NCBI RefSeq assembly: GCF_011761305.1
Contig: NZ_JAAOZC010000001.1
Span: 248,001-312,000 of the forward strand
From: Sphingomonas vulcanisoli
GTDB lineage: Bacteria > Pseudomonadota > Alphaproteobacteria > Sphingomonadales > Sphingomonadaceae
Direction: 5' to 3'
Length of the DNA stretch: 64,000 nucleotides
Shown: positions 52,962-60,594 of the stretch, piece by piece
Layout of the letters: each line of letters begins with the position of its first letter
How positions within the stretch are numbered: position 1 is the first letter of the stretch
Notes under the pieces: model-generated
Told to the model about the DNA's origin: nothing
Databases searched by the model: none
Seen by the model: the letters and a program-made list of their open reading frames with translations, nothing else
Made by a program: the position numbers and the translations under genes

Positions 52962-53564
52962 TTAAGCGGGTTGCCAGGCCTTCAGCCGTACCATGATCTG
53001 CCCGAACAAGGGCGACGCGGTCTGGTCGGTGAGCCATCGCTGTATTCCGGGCAGATGCTGGTCGCCAAACCAGTCCGGATCCGTGGCCGCGAATTGGCGC
53101 ACGAACGGCATCAGCGCGGCGTCCGTGAACGCCCGCGTCGGGCCGCACAGATACGGTTGGTGACAAAGCCGCGTTTCTAAAGGCGTAAGCAGATCGAGTG
53201 CCGCAGCGCGATGGTGCGAGGCATTCGATCCGTATCGCTGCGGATATTTGTAACGATCGAGGTGGAATTTGAAGGGGCCGTCGTTGGCATCGATCAGCGC
53301 GCGGTCTTCGCCATCAAGCCATCGTTCCGGATCGTGGCGTACCAACGCCCAGCGCATGATATCGAGGCTCTCCTCGATCACCGCGCCGTCCGGAAGCACT
53401 AACACCGGGACGGTGCCTTTAGGTGAGGCCTCGATCATTTGAGGTGGTTTGGCCGAGAGCTTTATCTCTCTGATCTCGAAGGCTGCGCCGCTCACCAGAA
53501 GCGCCATGCGCGCCCGCATCGCATAGGGGCAGCGGCGAAAACTGTAGAGGACCACGCTGACCAT
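52962..53564 (-). CDS. Glutathione S-transferase family protein
   Basis: 200 residues. The N-terminal thioredoxin-like domain has RRCPYAMRARMALL, a Cys at the active position as in omega/GST-Grx2-like enzymes, then KGTVPVLVLPDGAVIEESLD with the cis-Pro and glutathione-binding Glu-Ser. The C-terminal helical domain follows (about 85-195). Such enzymes use glutathione as nucleophile or reductant. The ATG at 53564 begins the beta strand; an earlier start at 53645 would shadow the next gene. It follows the 2H phosphoesterase gene with a 4-bp gap on the same strand. Confidence 0.88.
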   Translation of the reverse strand: MVSVVLYSFRRCPYAMRARMALLVSGAAFEIREIKLSAKPPQMIEASPKGTVPVLVLPDGAVIEESLDIMRWALVRHDPERWLDGEDRALIDANDGPFKFHLDRYKYPQRYGSNASHHRAAALDLLTPLETRLCHQPYLCGPTRAFTDAALMPFVRQFAATDPDWFGDQHLPGIQRWLTDQTASPLFGQIMVRLKAWQPA

Positions 53565-53568
53565 AGGG

Positions 53569-54093
53569 TTACCTGAACATATGCTGCGAGATCGGCTCCC
53601 ATGGGCCGCCGCGGTATCGCCATACCGCAAGTCCCGTGAACCCAATCCCGCGCGGCTGAAAATCGCCTGCCAAGCTTGTTAAGAGCGTCTTCGCTTCGGT
53701 CGGCTGAACCTTATTCTGGATCGTGACGTGGGGCCGCCAGCCGGCTGCGTCTTGCGGGACAAGCAGGCCGGCAAATGCGTCGGCCAACTCGGCGCGCAAG
53801 GATTCAAGCTCCGGCGCCTCAATCCTTATCGCCACCCCGCGCCCAAGGTTGATCAGACCAGAGGCTGTAGCGGGCGGCCTTGCGCGTTGCGTCGCTTCCG
53901 AAAGCCGTCGTTTCAGCTCGCCCTCGATCGACGGCGGTAGGTGATGAAACAAGGTAAGGTGGGCGGGGAGCTGATTTCGATCTGGGGGGAAATGCGCTCG
54001 GCGAAGCCCATCCAGCCATGCAAAATCATCTCGGCCGAAGAGCGCCGACACGATGATTGGCGCGGCTGGGGCGCTGACGGGAAAGTCGGTCAT
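53569..54093 (-). CDS. 2'-5' RNA ligase family protein (2H phosphoesterase)
   Basis: 174 residues with both catalytic HxT motifs of the 2H superfamily: HLTLFHH (His45) and HVTIQNK (about His121). They act on 2',5'-phosphodiester or cyclic phosphate bonds, including tRNA splicing ends and nucleotide signals. It lies just upstream of the GST gene in the same direction, so it is probably cotranscribed. The substrate is not known from sequence. Confidence 0.87.
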   Translation of the reverse strand: MTDFPVSAPAAPIIVSALFGRDDFAWLDGLRRAHFPPDRNQLPAHLTLFHHLPPSIEGELKRRLSEATQRARPPATASGLINLGRGVAIRIEAPELESLRAELADAFAGLLVPQDAAGWRPHVTIQNKVQPTEAKTLLTSLAGDFQPRGIGFTGLAVWRYRGGPWEPISQHMFR

Positions 54094-54459
54094 GCCGCAG
54101 CCTACGGCGCAAACGCTGGCCGAACCAGCTTAGCCGGGCGCACGGTCGGCGCGACATTCCTCAACGGCTTGCCCTTCCAGACGTAATTGTCGGCAAGCAA
54201 AGACGGTGTTGCCGCTGCAGGCTATGGAGGACCAGCCCTCCTTTTACCCGAAGAGGGAAGTGCCCGCCGTCACACCCCCCCAAGTAGGTGACGGTGGGCG
54301 CCACCTGCCCGCTGCGACCCGACGATCGCCGTGGTAATCAAGCGTCCTTCTATGCCGCCATCCGGCTTCGCGTTCGCCGAACCCAAAACCCTCAATTTAT
54401 CCGTCGGCTCAAATGAACCGATTCATTCTCGGGCAGAAGGTCGTTATCCTACTCTCCGA
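54094..54459. other. Divergent intergenic region, no gene seen
   Basis: 366 bases between the divergent 2H phosphoesterase and ydbH-like genes. It holds a short imperfect dyad (GGTGG-gcg-CCACC at 54293-54305) and no convincing open frame. Promoters for both directions are expected here. Confidence 0.45.
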
Positions 54460-57399
54460 ATGAAGCACGTTCGCGCACTATCAATAGCTGTGGCTGCGTT
54501 CGTTGGCGTGGCCGCTTTAGGGTCGTGGTGGTCTCGCGTACGGATTGCGACGGCGCTCGTCGATCAAAAGCTGGCGGCTGTGCATGTCACGGCTCACTAC
54601 AGGATAACGCGCCTCGGCCCATTTCTGGAGCGTCTGGAAGACGTTCGGATCGGGGATCCGGCTCGACCGGATCTGACCGCCAAGCAGATCGAGGTGGCTA
54701 TCGGCTATGGCCTTCATGGACCGATTGCTACCGGCGTGTCGGTCACCGGCGCGCAATTGCATGCGACGCTCGATTCAGCGGGCCTCCATCTCGGTGCCAT
54801 TGACCGGCTCCTACCCAAATCGACCGATGGCGCAACGACCCTTCCCAAGCTCGTGCTTTCGATTGCCGACAGCCGCCTGCTGCTTGATACACCCAACGGC
54901 GCGATAGCATTGCAGCTGGACGGCACCGGCAATCCCGGCAAGCGGTTCGCGGGAAGGGCGGTGGCAGAAGCCCCCGCGCTCCGCTTTGCATCCTGTTCAC
55001 TGGGCGCGGTTCATGCGACCGTGACAGTCGTGATCCGAGAGGGCCGACCGACTGTCTCTGGCCCGATCACGATCGGCGCGACCAAGTGCCCGTCGCTGTC
55101 GCTGGGCAGAGGCGTGGCGCAGGTTGCCGCCACCTCTAGTCCGACATTCGAGCAGGTTGACCTTCAATCGAAGCTCGAGGGCTTCGGCGGCGTCGCCGGG
55201 CCGGCGCGCTTCGCAAGCGTTCATGGTGCTGCTCAAGCAAGCGGGATGCTCGGCAATCTCGTTGTCCGGACCGAACTTGGCCTCGATCGGCTCGCCTTGC
55301 CAGCTTTGGCGAAGGAGATCGCCCACGCGGGCAAGATGCCGGCCGGTTTACCGATCACACCGACAGCCGTGCGGGCTTCGGCCGCCCTTGCGATGCTGCT
55401 GTCAAACTCCCAAGCGGATGCCGATCTCGATGTGGTGATCACCGGGCGGCAGGTGGCGTTACACGTCCGAAAAGCCGCGCTGGCGGATGCGACCGGCGCG
55501 CGATTCACCGCACTCGCGCGTGGCGGGATGCTGTGGAGCGCCGGAGGTTGGCGGCTTGACGGCGATGTGACCGCTGGGGGCGGCGACCTGCCGGATGCCG
55601 GGCTTGAACTCCGTCAGTCGGCGCCGGGCGCGTCGCTCAACGGCACCGCGCAATTGGCATCCTACAGCGCCGGCGCGGCGCGGATCGCGCTTCCGGCCGG
55701 GCGGTTTGAATGGCGCGAACAAGCGATACGCTTCGATGGGCGCGTGCTGGCTGATGGTCCGATCGGCGATGGCTTCGTGCGCGGTCTGGAGCTGCCGGTG
55801 CGTGGCCGCGTGTCGCGTACCGGCGACATGGTGGTTGGCGAGGGATGCCAGCCGATCGCCTTTCGATCGTTGCGCTTGGCGGGCGTCGCCTTCGCGCCGT
55901 TCAGGACGACGCTCTGCGGGCGACCGCTGGTAAAACGCTCCGCCGGGGCCCCGCTACGTCTGGATGCGACAACACAGCCTTTACAGCTCACCGGCCTAAC
56001 CACCGGCGGGGCGCCGGTCACCCTCGATATCGAGGGCACGCACCTGACTAAGAAAGGCTTCGAGGCTCAGGCATTGCGTGCGGCATTTGGTGACAGCCGG
56101 CTCCAGATCGCGCGCCTGAACGGACGCCTGGGCGGAACGATCGGCGGGACATATTCGAACGCGGGCGGCGCGATCGCCAACGTGCCGTTGCGCCTGTCTC
56201 AAGCTGATGGCCATTGGGCCTTTGCCAACGGAAACTTGACGTTAAGCGGCAGCCTGCAGGTTGCCGACGCTGCCGTCCGCCCGCGCTTTCTGCCGCTCGT
56301 CACCAACGATCTTCGTTTCCTGCTCCATGATGGGTCGATCGATGCCACAGCAACGCTGCACGATCCGAAATCCCGCGCCAAGGTCGGCGATATCGCGCTT
56401 GTTCACCGGCTTGCGGACGGCGTCGGCCATGCGACCATTGCCGTGCCCGGTCTGGCGTTCGCGCCCAAAGGCCTCCAGCCCGAGGCGCTGACCCCGCTAA
56501 CGCTCGGCGTCGTCGTCGATGTCGCCGGTTCGGTTTCGGGGAGCGGGCGGATCGATTGGTCGTCCGCAGGCACCAGCAGCGCGGGCGTGTTCGGAACCGA
56601 CCACCTCGATCTCGCCGCTGCCTTTGGTCCGGTGTCCGGCATCAAGGGCCAGATCCGGTTCACCGATCTGCTCGGGCTGGTCAGCGCCCCGCATCAAGAG
56701 ATGACGATCGCCGAGATCAATCCCGGGGTGGCAGTCGCAAACGGGGTCGTCCATTTTCAACTGATATCCGGCAACCGTGTGGCCATCGAGGATGCACGCT
56801 GGCCCTTCGCGATGGGAGCATTGCGCCTGGAGCCGACCACACTCGATTTCAGCGGAGAGGCGGCGCGGCGGCTGACCTTCAGGGTCGATGCGCTCGACGC
56901 TGCCGCCTTCATCCAGCAGCTGGATTTTCCCAATCTCGCCGCCACGGGACGGTTCGACGGCGCCCTTCCGATGATCTTCGATGACAGGGGCGGCCGCATC
57001 GAAGGCGGTTCGCTCGTCGCGCGCAAGGATGGCGGCACGCTGGCGTATGTCGGCGAGCTCTCCAGCGCTCAGCTGGGCACGATGGGCAAGCTCGCTTTCG
57101 ATGCGCTGAAGGCTATCCGCTATTCGTCGCTTCAAATTCGCTTCGATGGGCGGCTCGACGGCGAGATGATCAGCCAAGTCAATTTCACTGGCGTCCGGGA
57201 GGCGACGCCGGATCAGGCGCTGATCGCGCGGATGATCCGCAATCTGCCTTTTCGGTTCAATATTCGGATCCGCGCGCCTTTCCGCGGGCTGGTCGGCTCC
57301 GCACGGGCCTACATGGATCCGCGGCTGCTGCTCACGCAACCGCCGACAACGCCGGCTGAACCCGCCGTTCAGTCCGTCGTAAGCGAGCCGGTGCGATGA
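54460..57399 (+). CDS. ydbH: YdbH-family AsmA-like envelope lipid transport protein
   Basis: 979 residues. An N-terminal membrane anchor (LSIAVAAFVGVAALGSWW) precedes a long, beta-rich periplasmic region with repeated strands and amphipathic turns, ending in the YdbH/DUF748-like C-terminal part (LPMIFDDRGGRIEGGSLVAR, LVGSARAYMDPRLLL). YdbH is one of the AsmA-like bridge proteins (TamB, YhdP, YdbH) that move phospholipids to the outer membrane. Identification is strongly supported by the following ynbE and ydbL genes. The ATG at 54460 begins the anchor; the frame extends 129 bases upstream. Confidence 0.87.
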   Translation: MKHVRALSIAVAAFVGVAALGSWWSRVRIATALVDQKLAAVHVTAHYRITRLGPFLERLEDVRIGDPARPDLTAKQIEVAIGYGLHGPIATGVSVTGAQLHATLDSAGLHLGAIDRLLPKSTDGATTLPKLVLSIADSRLLLDTPNGAIALQLDGTGNPGKRFAGRAVAEAPALRFASCSLGAVHATVTVVIREGRPTVSGPITIGATKCPSLSLGRGVAQVAATSSPTFEQVDLQSKLEGFGGVAGPARFASVHGAAQASGMLGNLVVRTELGLDRLALPALAKEIAHAGKMPAGLPITPTAVRASAALAMLLSNSQADADLDVVITGRQVALHVRKAALADATGARFTALARGGMLWSAGGWRLDGDVTAGGGDLPDAGLELRQSAPGASLNGTAQLASYSAGAARIALPAGRFEWREQAIRFDGRVLADGPIGDGFVRGLELPVRGRVSRTGDMVVGEGCQPIAFRSLRLAGVAFAPFRTTLCGRPLVKRSAGAPLRLDATTQPLQLTGLTTGGAPVTLDIEGTHLTKKGFEAQALRAAFGDSRLQIARLNGRLGGTIGGTYSNAGGAIANVPLRLSQADGHWAFANGNLTLSGSLQVADAAVRPRFLPLVTNDLRFLLHDGSIDATATLHDPKSRAKVGDIALVHRLADGVGHATIAVPGLAFAPKGLQPEALTPLTLGVVVDVAGSVSGSGRIDWSSAGTSSAGVFGTDHLDLAAAFGPVSGIKGQIRFTDLLGLVSAPHQEMTIAEINPGVAVANGVVHFQLISGNRVAIEDARWPFAMGALRLEPTTLDFSGEAARRLTFRVDALDAAAFIQQLDFPNLAATGRFDGALPMIFDDRGGRIEGGSLVARKDGGTLAYVGELSSAQLGTMGKLAFDALKAIRYSSLQIRFDGRLDGEMISQVNFTGVREATPDQALIARMIRNLPFRFNIRIRAPFRGLVGSARAYMDPRLLLTQPPTTPAEPAVQSVVSEPVR

Positions 57400-57446
57400 T
57401 TATGTCATGCTTGACGCTGTTAGCTTTGGATGCGAGCCCATGGACC

Positions 57447-57626
57447 ATGATGCGGAGGCTATTACCCGGTCTTGGACTGGCATTGGCGGGGTGTGTGACC
57501 GTGAAGGCGCCGGACAAGCCGATCGAGATCAACCTCAATATCAACGTCAAGCAGGAGGTCGTCGTCAGCCTGAAGAAGGATGCCGAGGACTTCATTACCA
57601 ACAATCCGGACCTGTTTCCAAAATGA
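57447..57626 (+). CDS. ynbE: YnbE-like outer-membrane lipoprotein
   Basis: About 59 residues: lipoprotein signal with lipobox LALAGC, then DKPIEINLNINVKQEVVVSL, the conserved YnbE core (IEIN-x-NINVKxEV-type strand). YnbE pairs with the YdbH C-terminus, completing the bridge at the outer membrane. An ATG at 57396 overlapping the ydbH stop would add 17 residues before the signal; I favour 57447 because the signal peptide begins there. The ydbL start overlaps its stop by 4 bp. Confidence 0.83.
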   Translation: MMRRLLPGLGLALAGCVTVKAPDKPIEINLNINVKQEVVVSLKKDAEDFITNNPDLFPK

Positions 57627-58006
57627 TAAAGCGCAAACCCCTGCTGATTGCTGCCGCCTTTGTGGTGATGCTGGGCGCGGGCGTGCCTGTCGCCGCGCAG
57701 ATGAGCAGCGAGGTCGAGGCGGCCCTCGAAAGCGGCGCTGTCGGCGAGCAGGCCGACGGCTATATCGGATTCACGCGACCGCCCCCGGCAGCGCTCAAAG
57801 CCCAGGTCGACGCGATCAACATCAAGCGCCGAGAGGGCTATACCCACGTCGCCCAGGCGAAAAATGTGCCGATCGAGGCTTTTGCCGCCTCAGTCGGCTG
57901 CCACACGCTGACATCGCTCAAGCCCGGTCGTGCTTACCAAATTGGCGGCGCCTGGGCCGTGAAGGGCGCTAATCCGATCTCGTTGCCTGCCCAGTGTGGG
58001 AGCTAA
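57623..58006 (+). CDS. ydbL: YdbL-family exported protein (DUF1318)
   Basis: 127 residues with a signal peptide (LLIAAAFVVMLGAGVPVAAQ). The mature part (ADGYIGFTRPPPAALKAQVD, INIKRREGYTHVAQ) is the DUF1318/YdbL fold. YdbL is a periplasmic partner thought to regulate YdbH-YnbE assembly. The operon order ydbH-ynbE-ydbL is the same as in E. coli. The start overlaps the ynbE stop by 4 bp. Confidence 0.85.
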   Translation: MIKRKPLLIAAAFVVMLGAGVPVAAQMSSEVEAALESGAVGEQADGYIGFTRPPPAALKAQVDAINIKRREGYTHVAQAKNVPIEAFAASVGCHTLTSLKPGRAYQIGGAWAVKGANPISLPAQCGS

Positions 58007-58354
58007 GTCGCGCGACCATCAAGCGTTCGTTGGGTAAGCGGCCCGACCGCTGCCATCGCTAAGATCATCGATACTTCCCAGCCAACGACGGCGCGCTTCT
58101 CCCCTGTCCGAACACGCGATTGCGTTCGTCCGGTCGTTTGGGCGAGCAAGCTTACTTGCGATGTCGGGGCAATCGAGTATCGTCAGTGGTCTGTCGGTAT
58201 CGACATATCGTGCGACGGCGTCGTTCTTCGAAAAGGGACGAAATAAGGGACTTCGAGAGCATGCTTCTGGCTCGCATCATTGGCTCATAACCGGGATTGA
58301 TCGGCCACCGGCGCAAAGGTGCGCAAACATGATAATCGTCGACGGAGGGGCAGC
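58007..58354. other. 348-bp region with no convincing gene
   Basis: The gap between the ydbL stop and the dienelactone hydrolase start has a short in-frame run (58161-58376) without a good ribosome site or domain-like sequence, and no strong hairpin. GGAGGGG at 58344-58350 is the ribosome site of the next gene. Confidence 0.5.
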
Positions 58355-59143
58355 ATGCAGGCGGCTGAGGTTATAATTTCGACGCCGTCGGGCCCGATGC
58401 GATGCTTTATCGTCCATCCCGAACCGGACATCCCGTATCCTGTTGTGATCCTCTATATGGACTTCTGGGGATACCGCGACGAGCTGAAGACCCTCGCGCG
58501 CCGGCTCGCCAGCGTCGGTTATTATTGTGTGGTGCCCGATTTTTACCATCGCGAAGACGCGACCGTGCTGAACCAATTCTTCGATGCCAACGGTCGCACG
58601 GTGTCGGTCTTCAACCTCGACAGGGAGCAGCTTGCTATCGCGGCCGCGCCGCTGCGCAGACTTACCGATGCCATGGTGCTCGATGATACAAGCGCGGTCT
58701 TGACCTATGTCGATCAAGATCGTCGCGCCCTGGCGACCCATGTCGGCGCGATCGGCTTCTGCATGGGCGGGCGCCACGCGATCGAGGCGGCCCAGCGCTG
58801 GCCGGAACGCTTCGTCGGCACTGCCTCGCTCCACGGCAGTTATCTGATCTCGGACCGGCCTGAATCTCCGCACCTCGCACTCGGCCGACTGCGGGGCGAG
58901 CTGTACTGCGGATACGCCGAGAACGATCTGACCGCCGAAGGCGACATGATCCCGCGCTTCGAAGCGCTGCTGGCCGACAGCCCGGTACGCTACAGCCGCA
59001 GCCTTCATGCCGGCGCGCATCACGGCTACGCGCTACCGTCCCGCGACGTCTATGACCAGGATGCGACCGAACGCGACTGGGAACTCATCCTTGCGATGTT
59101 CTACCGGACCATGCCGCCCTATGGCGGCGTGGTGCCGCAGTGA
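58355..59143 (+). CDS. Dienelactone hydrolase family protein
   Basis: 262 residues of alpha/beta-hydrolase fold. The catalytic Cys of the family is in IGFCMGGRHA (a nucleophile-elbow GxCxG), with Asp probably in ENDLTAEGD and His in AGAHHGYA. Dienelactone hydrolases open lactones in chlorocatechol breakdown, but many family members act on other esters. The ATG at 58355 has GGAGGGG at 58344-58350. It overlaps an MFS transporter gene by 4 bp (GTGA), so substrate import and hydrolysis may go together. Confidence 0.88.
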   Translation: MQAAEVIISTPSGPMRCFIVHPEPDIPYPVVILYMDFWGYRDELKTLARRLASVGYYCVVPDFYHREDATVLNQFFDANGRTVSVFNLDREQLAIAAAPLRRLTDAMVLDDTSAVLTYVDQDRRALATHVGAIGFCMGGRHAIEAAQRWPERFVGTASLHGSYLISDRPESPHLALGRLRGELYCGYAENDLTAEGDMIPRFEALLADSPVRYSRSLHAGAHHGYALPSRDVYDQDATERDWELILAMFYRTMPPYGGVVPQ

Positions 59144-60387
59144 CCGCGCCGCGCGTCGGCGAGCGTGCGCTGCTGCTCCTGCTATTGCTGGTCGCCACCT
59201 TCAACCTCGTCGATCGCCAGATCATCAATATCCTTGCCGACCAGATCAGCCGCGAACTTCACCTGAGCAACACTCAACTAGGCATCCTGACCGGGCCAGC
59301 GTTCGCGATCTTCTACGCGCTGATGGGGGTGCCGATCGCGCGGTATGCCGATCGGCCCGGTACCGATCGCGTCCGCCTGATTGCCGTCGTGGTTGCGCTC
59401 TTCTCCGCGATGACCGCGGCGTCCGGGCTGGTGACCTCCTACGCCCAGCTCGCCATCGCGCGCGTGGGCGTCGGGCTCGGCGAAGCAGGGTCGGCGCCAG
59501 CTTCCTACGCGCTCATCGCCGACCGTATCCCGCGGGAGCGCCGCGCACGCGCCATCTCGCTGCAGGGCCTGGGCGTGCCGTGCGGCATCCTGTTGGGCCT
59601 CGTGATGGGTGGGATCGTCGGGCAGTCGCTCGGCTGGCGCGCAGCCTTTCTGATCTGCGCCGCACCCGGTCTGTTCATCGCAATGGCGGTAAAGCTTTTG
59701 CTGAAAGATGTTCGCACGGCCGAGCCGCACGGTCTCAAGGTGGCTCCGGCCGCGCATGGACGTCTGCGCGTGGTGATGCAGTCGCGCGCGCTCATCCTCC
59801 TCATCTGCGCGACAGCGACGAGTTCGATCGTAACAATGGGCCAGACGGTATGGGCGCCGGTCGTCTTCATCCGCGCATTTCACGTGCCGATCGCACAAGT
59901 CGGGCTGTGGCTGGGCATCGTCAGCGGGCTGAGCGGTATCGTGGGCATGTTGGCCGGGGGCGCGGTCGCGGATCGGCTGGGAGGCAACAACCCGAAATAT
60001 TACATGATCGTGCCGATGTTCGCGGTTCTCGTCGCGCCGCCATTCTACGCGCTTGCTTATTCAGCGCCGGACTGGCGGATCGCGCTTGCCCTGCTGATCA
60101 TACCTAGCACCCTTGCACTCTTCTTTTACGCCCCAGTCTTCGCCAGCGCGCCGCGGCTGGTGCCCCCTGCGTACCGGAGTTTCGCCGGTGCCCTGGTGCT
60201 GCTGTTCATCAACCTCGTCGGCGCGGGCCTGGGACCGCTGGCAGTCGGCATAGCGGCGGACGCGCTGACGCCGAAAGCGGGCGATCAGGCGCTGCGCTGG
60301 GTTCTGATGGTGTTTCCCCTGCTCAACGTCATTCCGGCCTTTTTCTACTGGCGCGCTAGCCGGCACATTGCCTCAGAGCTAAAATGA
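59140..60387 (+). CDS. MFS transporter (spinster-like)
   Basis: 415 residues with about 12 membrane segments. The N-terminus LLLLLVATFNLVDRQIINIL is typical of spinster/ANT-type major facilitator members, and GVPIARYADRPGTDRVRLIA holds the conserved cytoplasmic loop. A second conserved loop is at GEAGSAPASYALIADRIPRE. The start GTG at 59140 overlaps the hydrolase stop. The substrate is probably an organic acid, sugar or lipid-like molecule handled by the hydrolase; unproven. Confidence 0.9.
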   Translation: MTAPRVGERALLLLLLLVATFNLVDRQIINILADQISRELHLSNTQLGILTGPAFAIFYALMGVPIARYADRPGTDRVRLIAVVVALFSAMTAASGLVTSYAQLAIARVGVGLGEAGSAPASYALIADRIPRERRARAISLQGLGVPCGILLGLVMGGIVGQSLGWRAAFLICAAPGLFIAMAVKLLLKDVRTAEPHGLKVAPAAHGRLRVVMQSRALILLICATATSSIVTMGQTVWAPVVFIRAFHVPIAQVGLWLGIVSGLSGIVGMLAGGAVADRLGGNNPKYYMIVPMFAVLVAPPFYALAYSAPDWRIALALLIIPSTLALFFYAPVFASAPRLVPPAYRSFAGALVLLFINLVGAGLGPLAVGIAADALTPKAGDQALRWVLMVFPLLNVIPAFFYWRASRHIASELK

Positions 60388-60594
60388 CCAGCGCGCATGA
60401 TGCGTCGCGTGCTGCGCGTGCGCTTATCGAAGAGAGCGAATGAGGCCTGCAACCCTCCGCAACCCTTTGAGCTCGATCGCTAAGCGCAAGCAAGAATGCC
60501 TTCGGGAACGAGCCAAACGAGAGTACGTCGTCTGGCGGTTTCCTCATCATAGCGGACCAGGTTAGTGGCGATGCCTGTGAACGGCGTTCGGCGT

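Noticed and set aside
58161-58376. Possible 71-residue gene upstream of the dienelactone hydrolase
   Set aside because: No ribosome site, mixed composition, and it runs into the hydrolase start region without a plausible junction.
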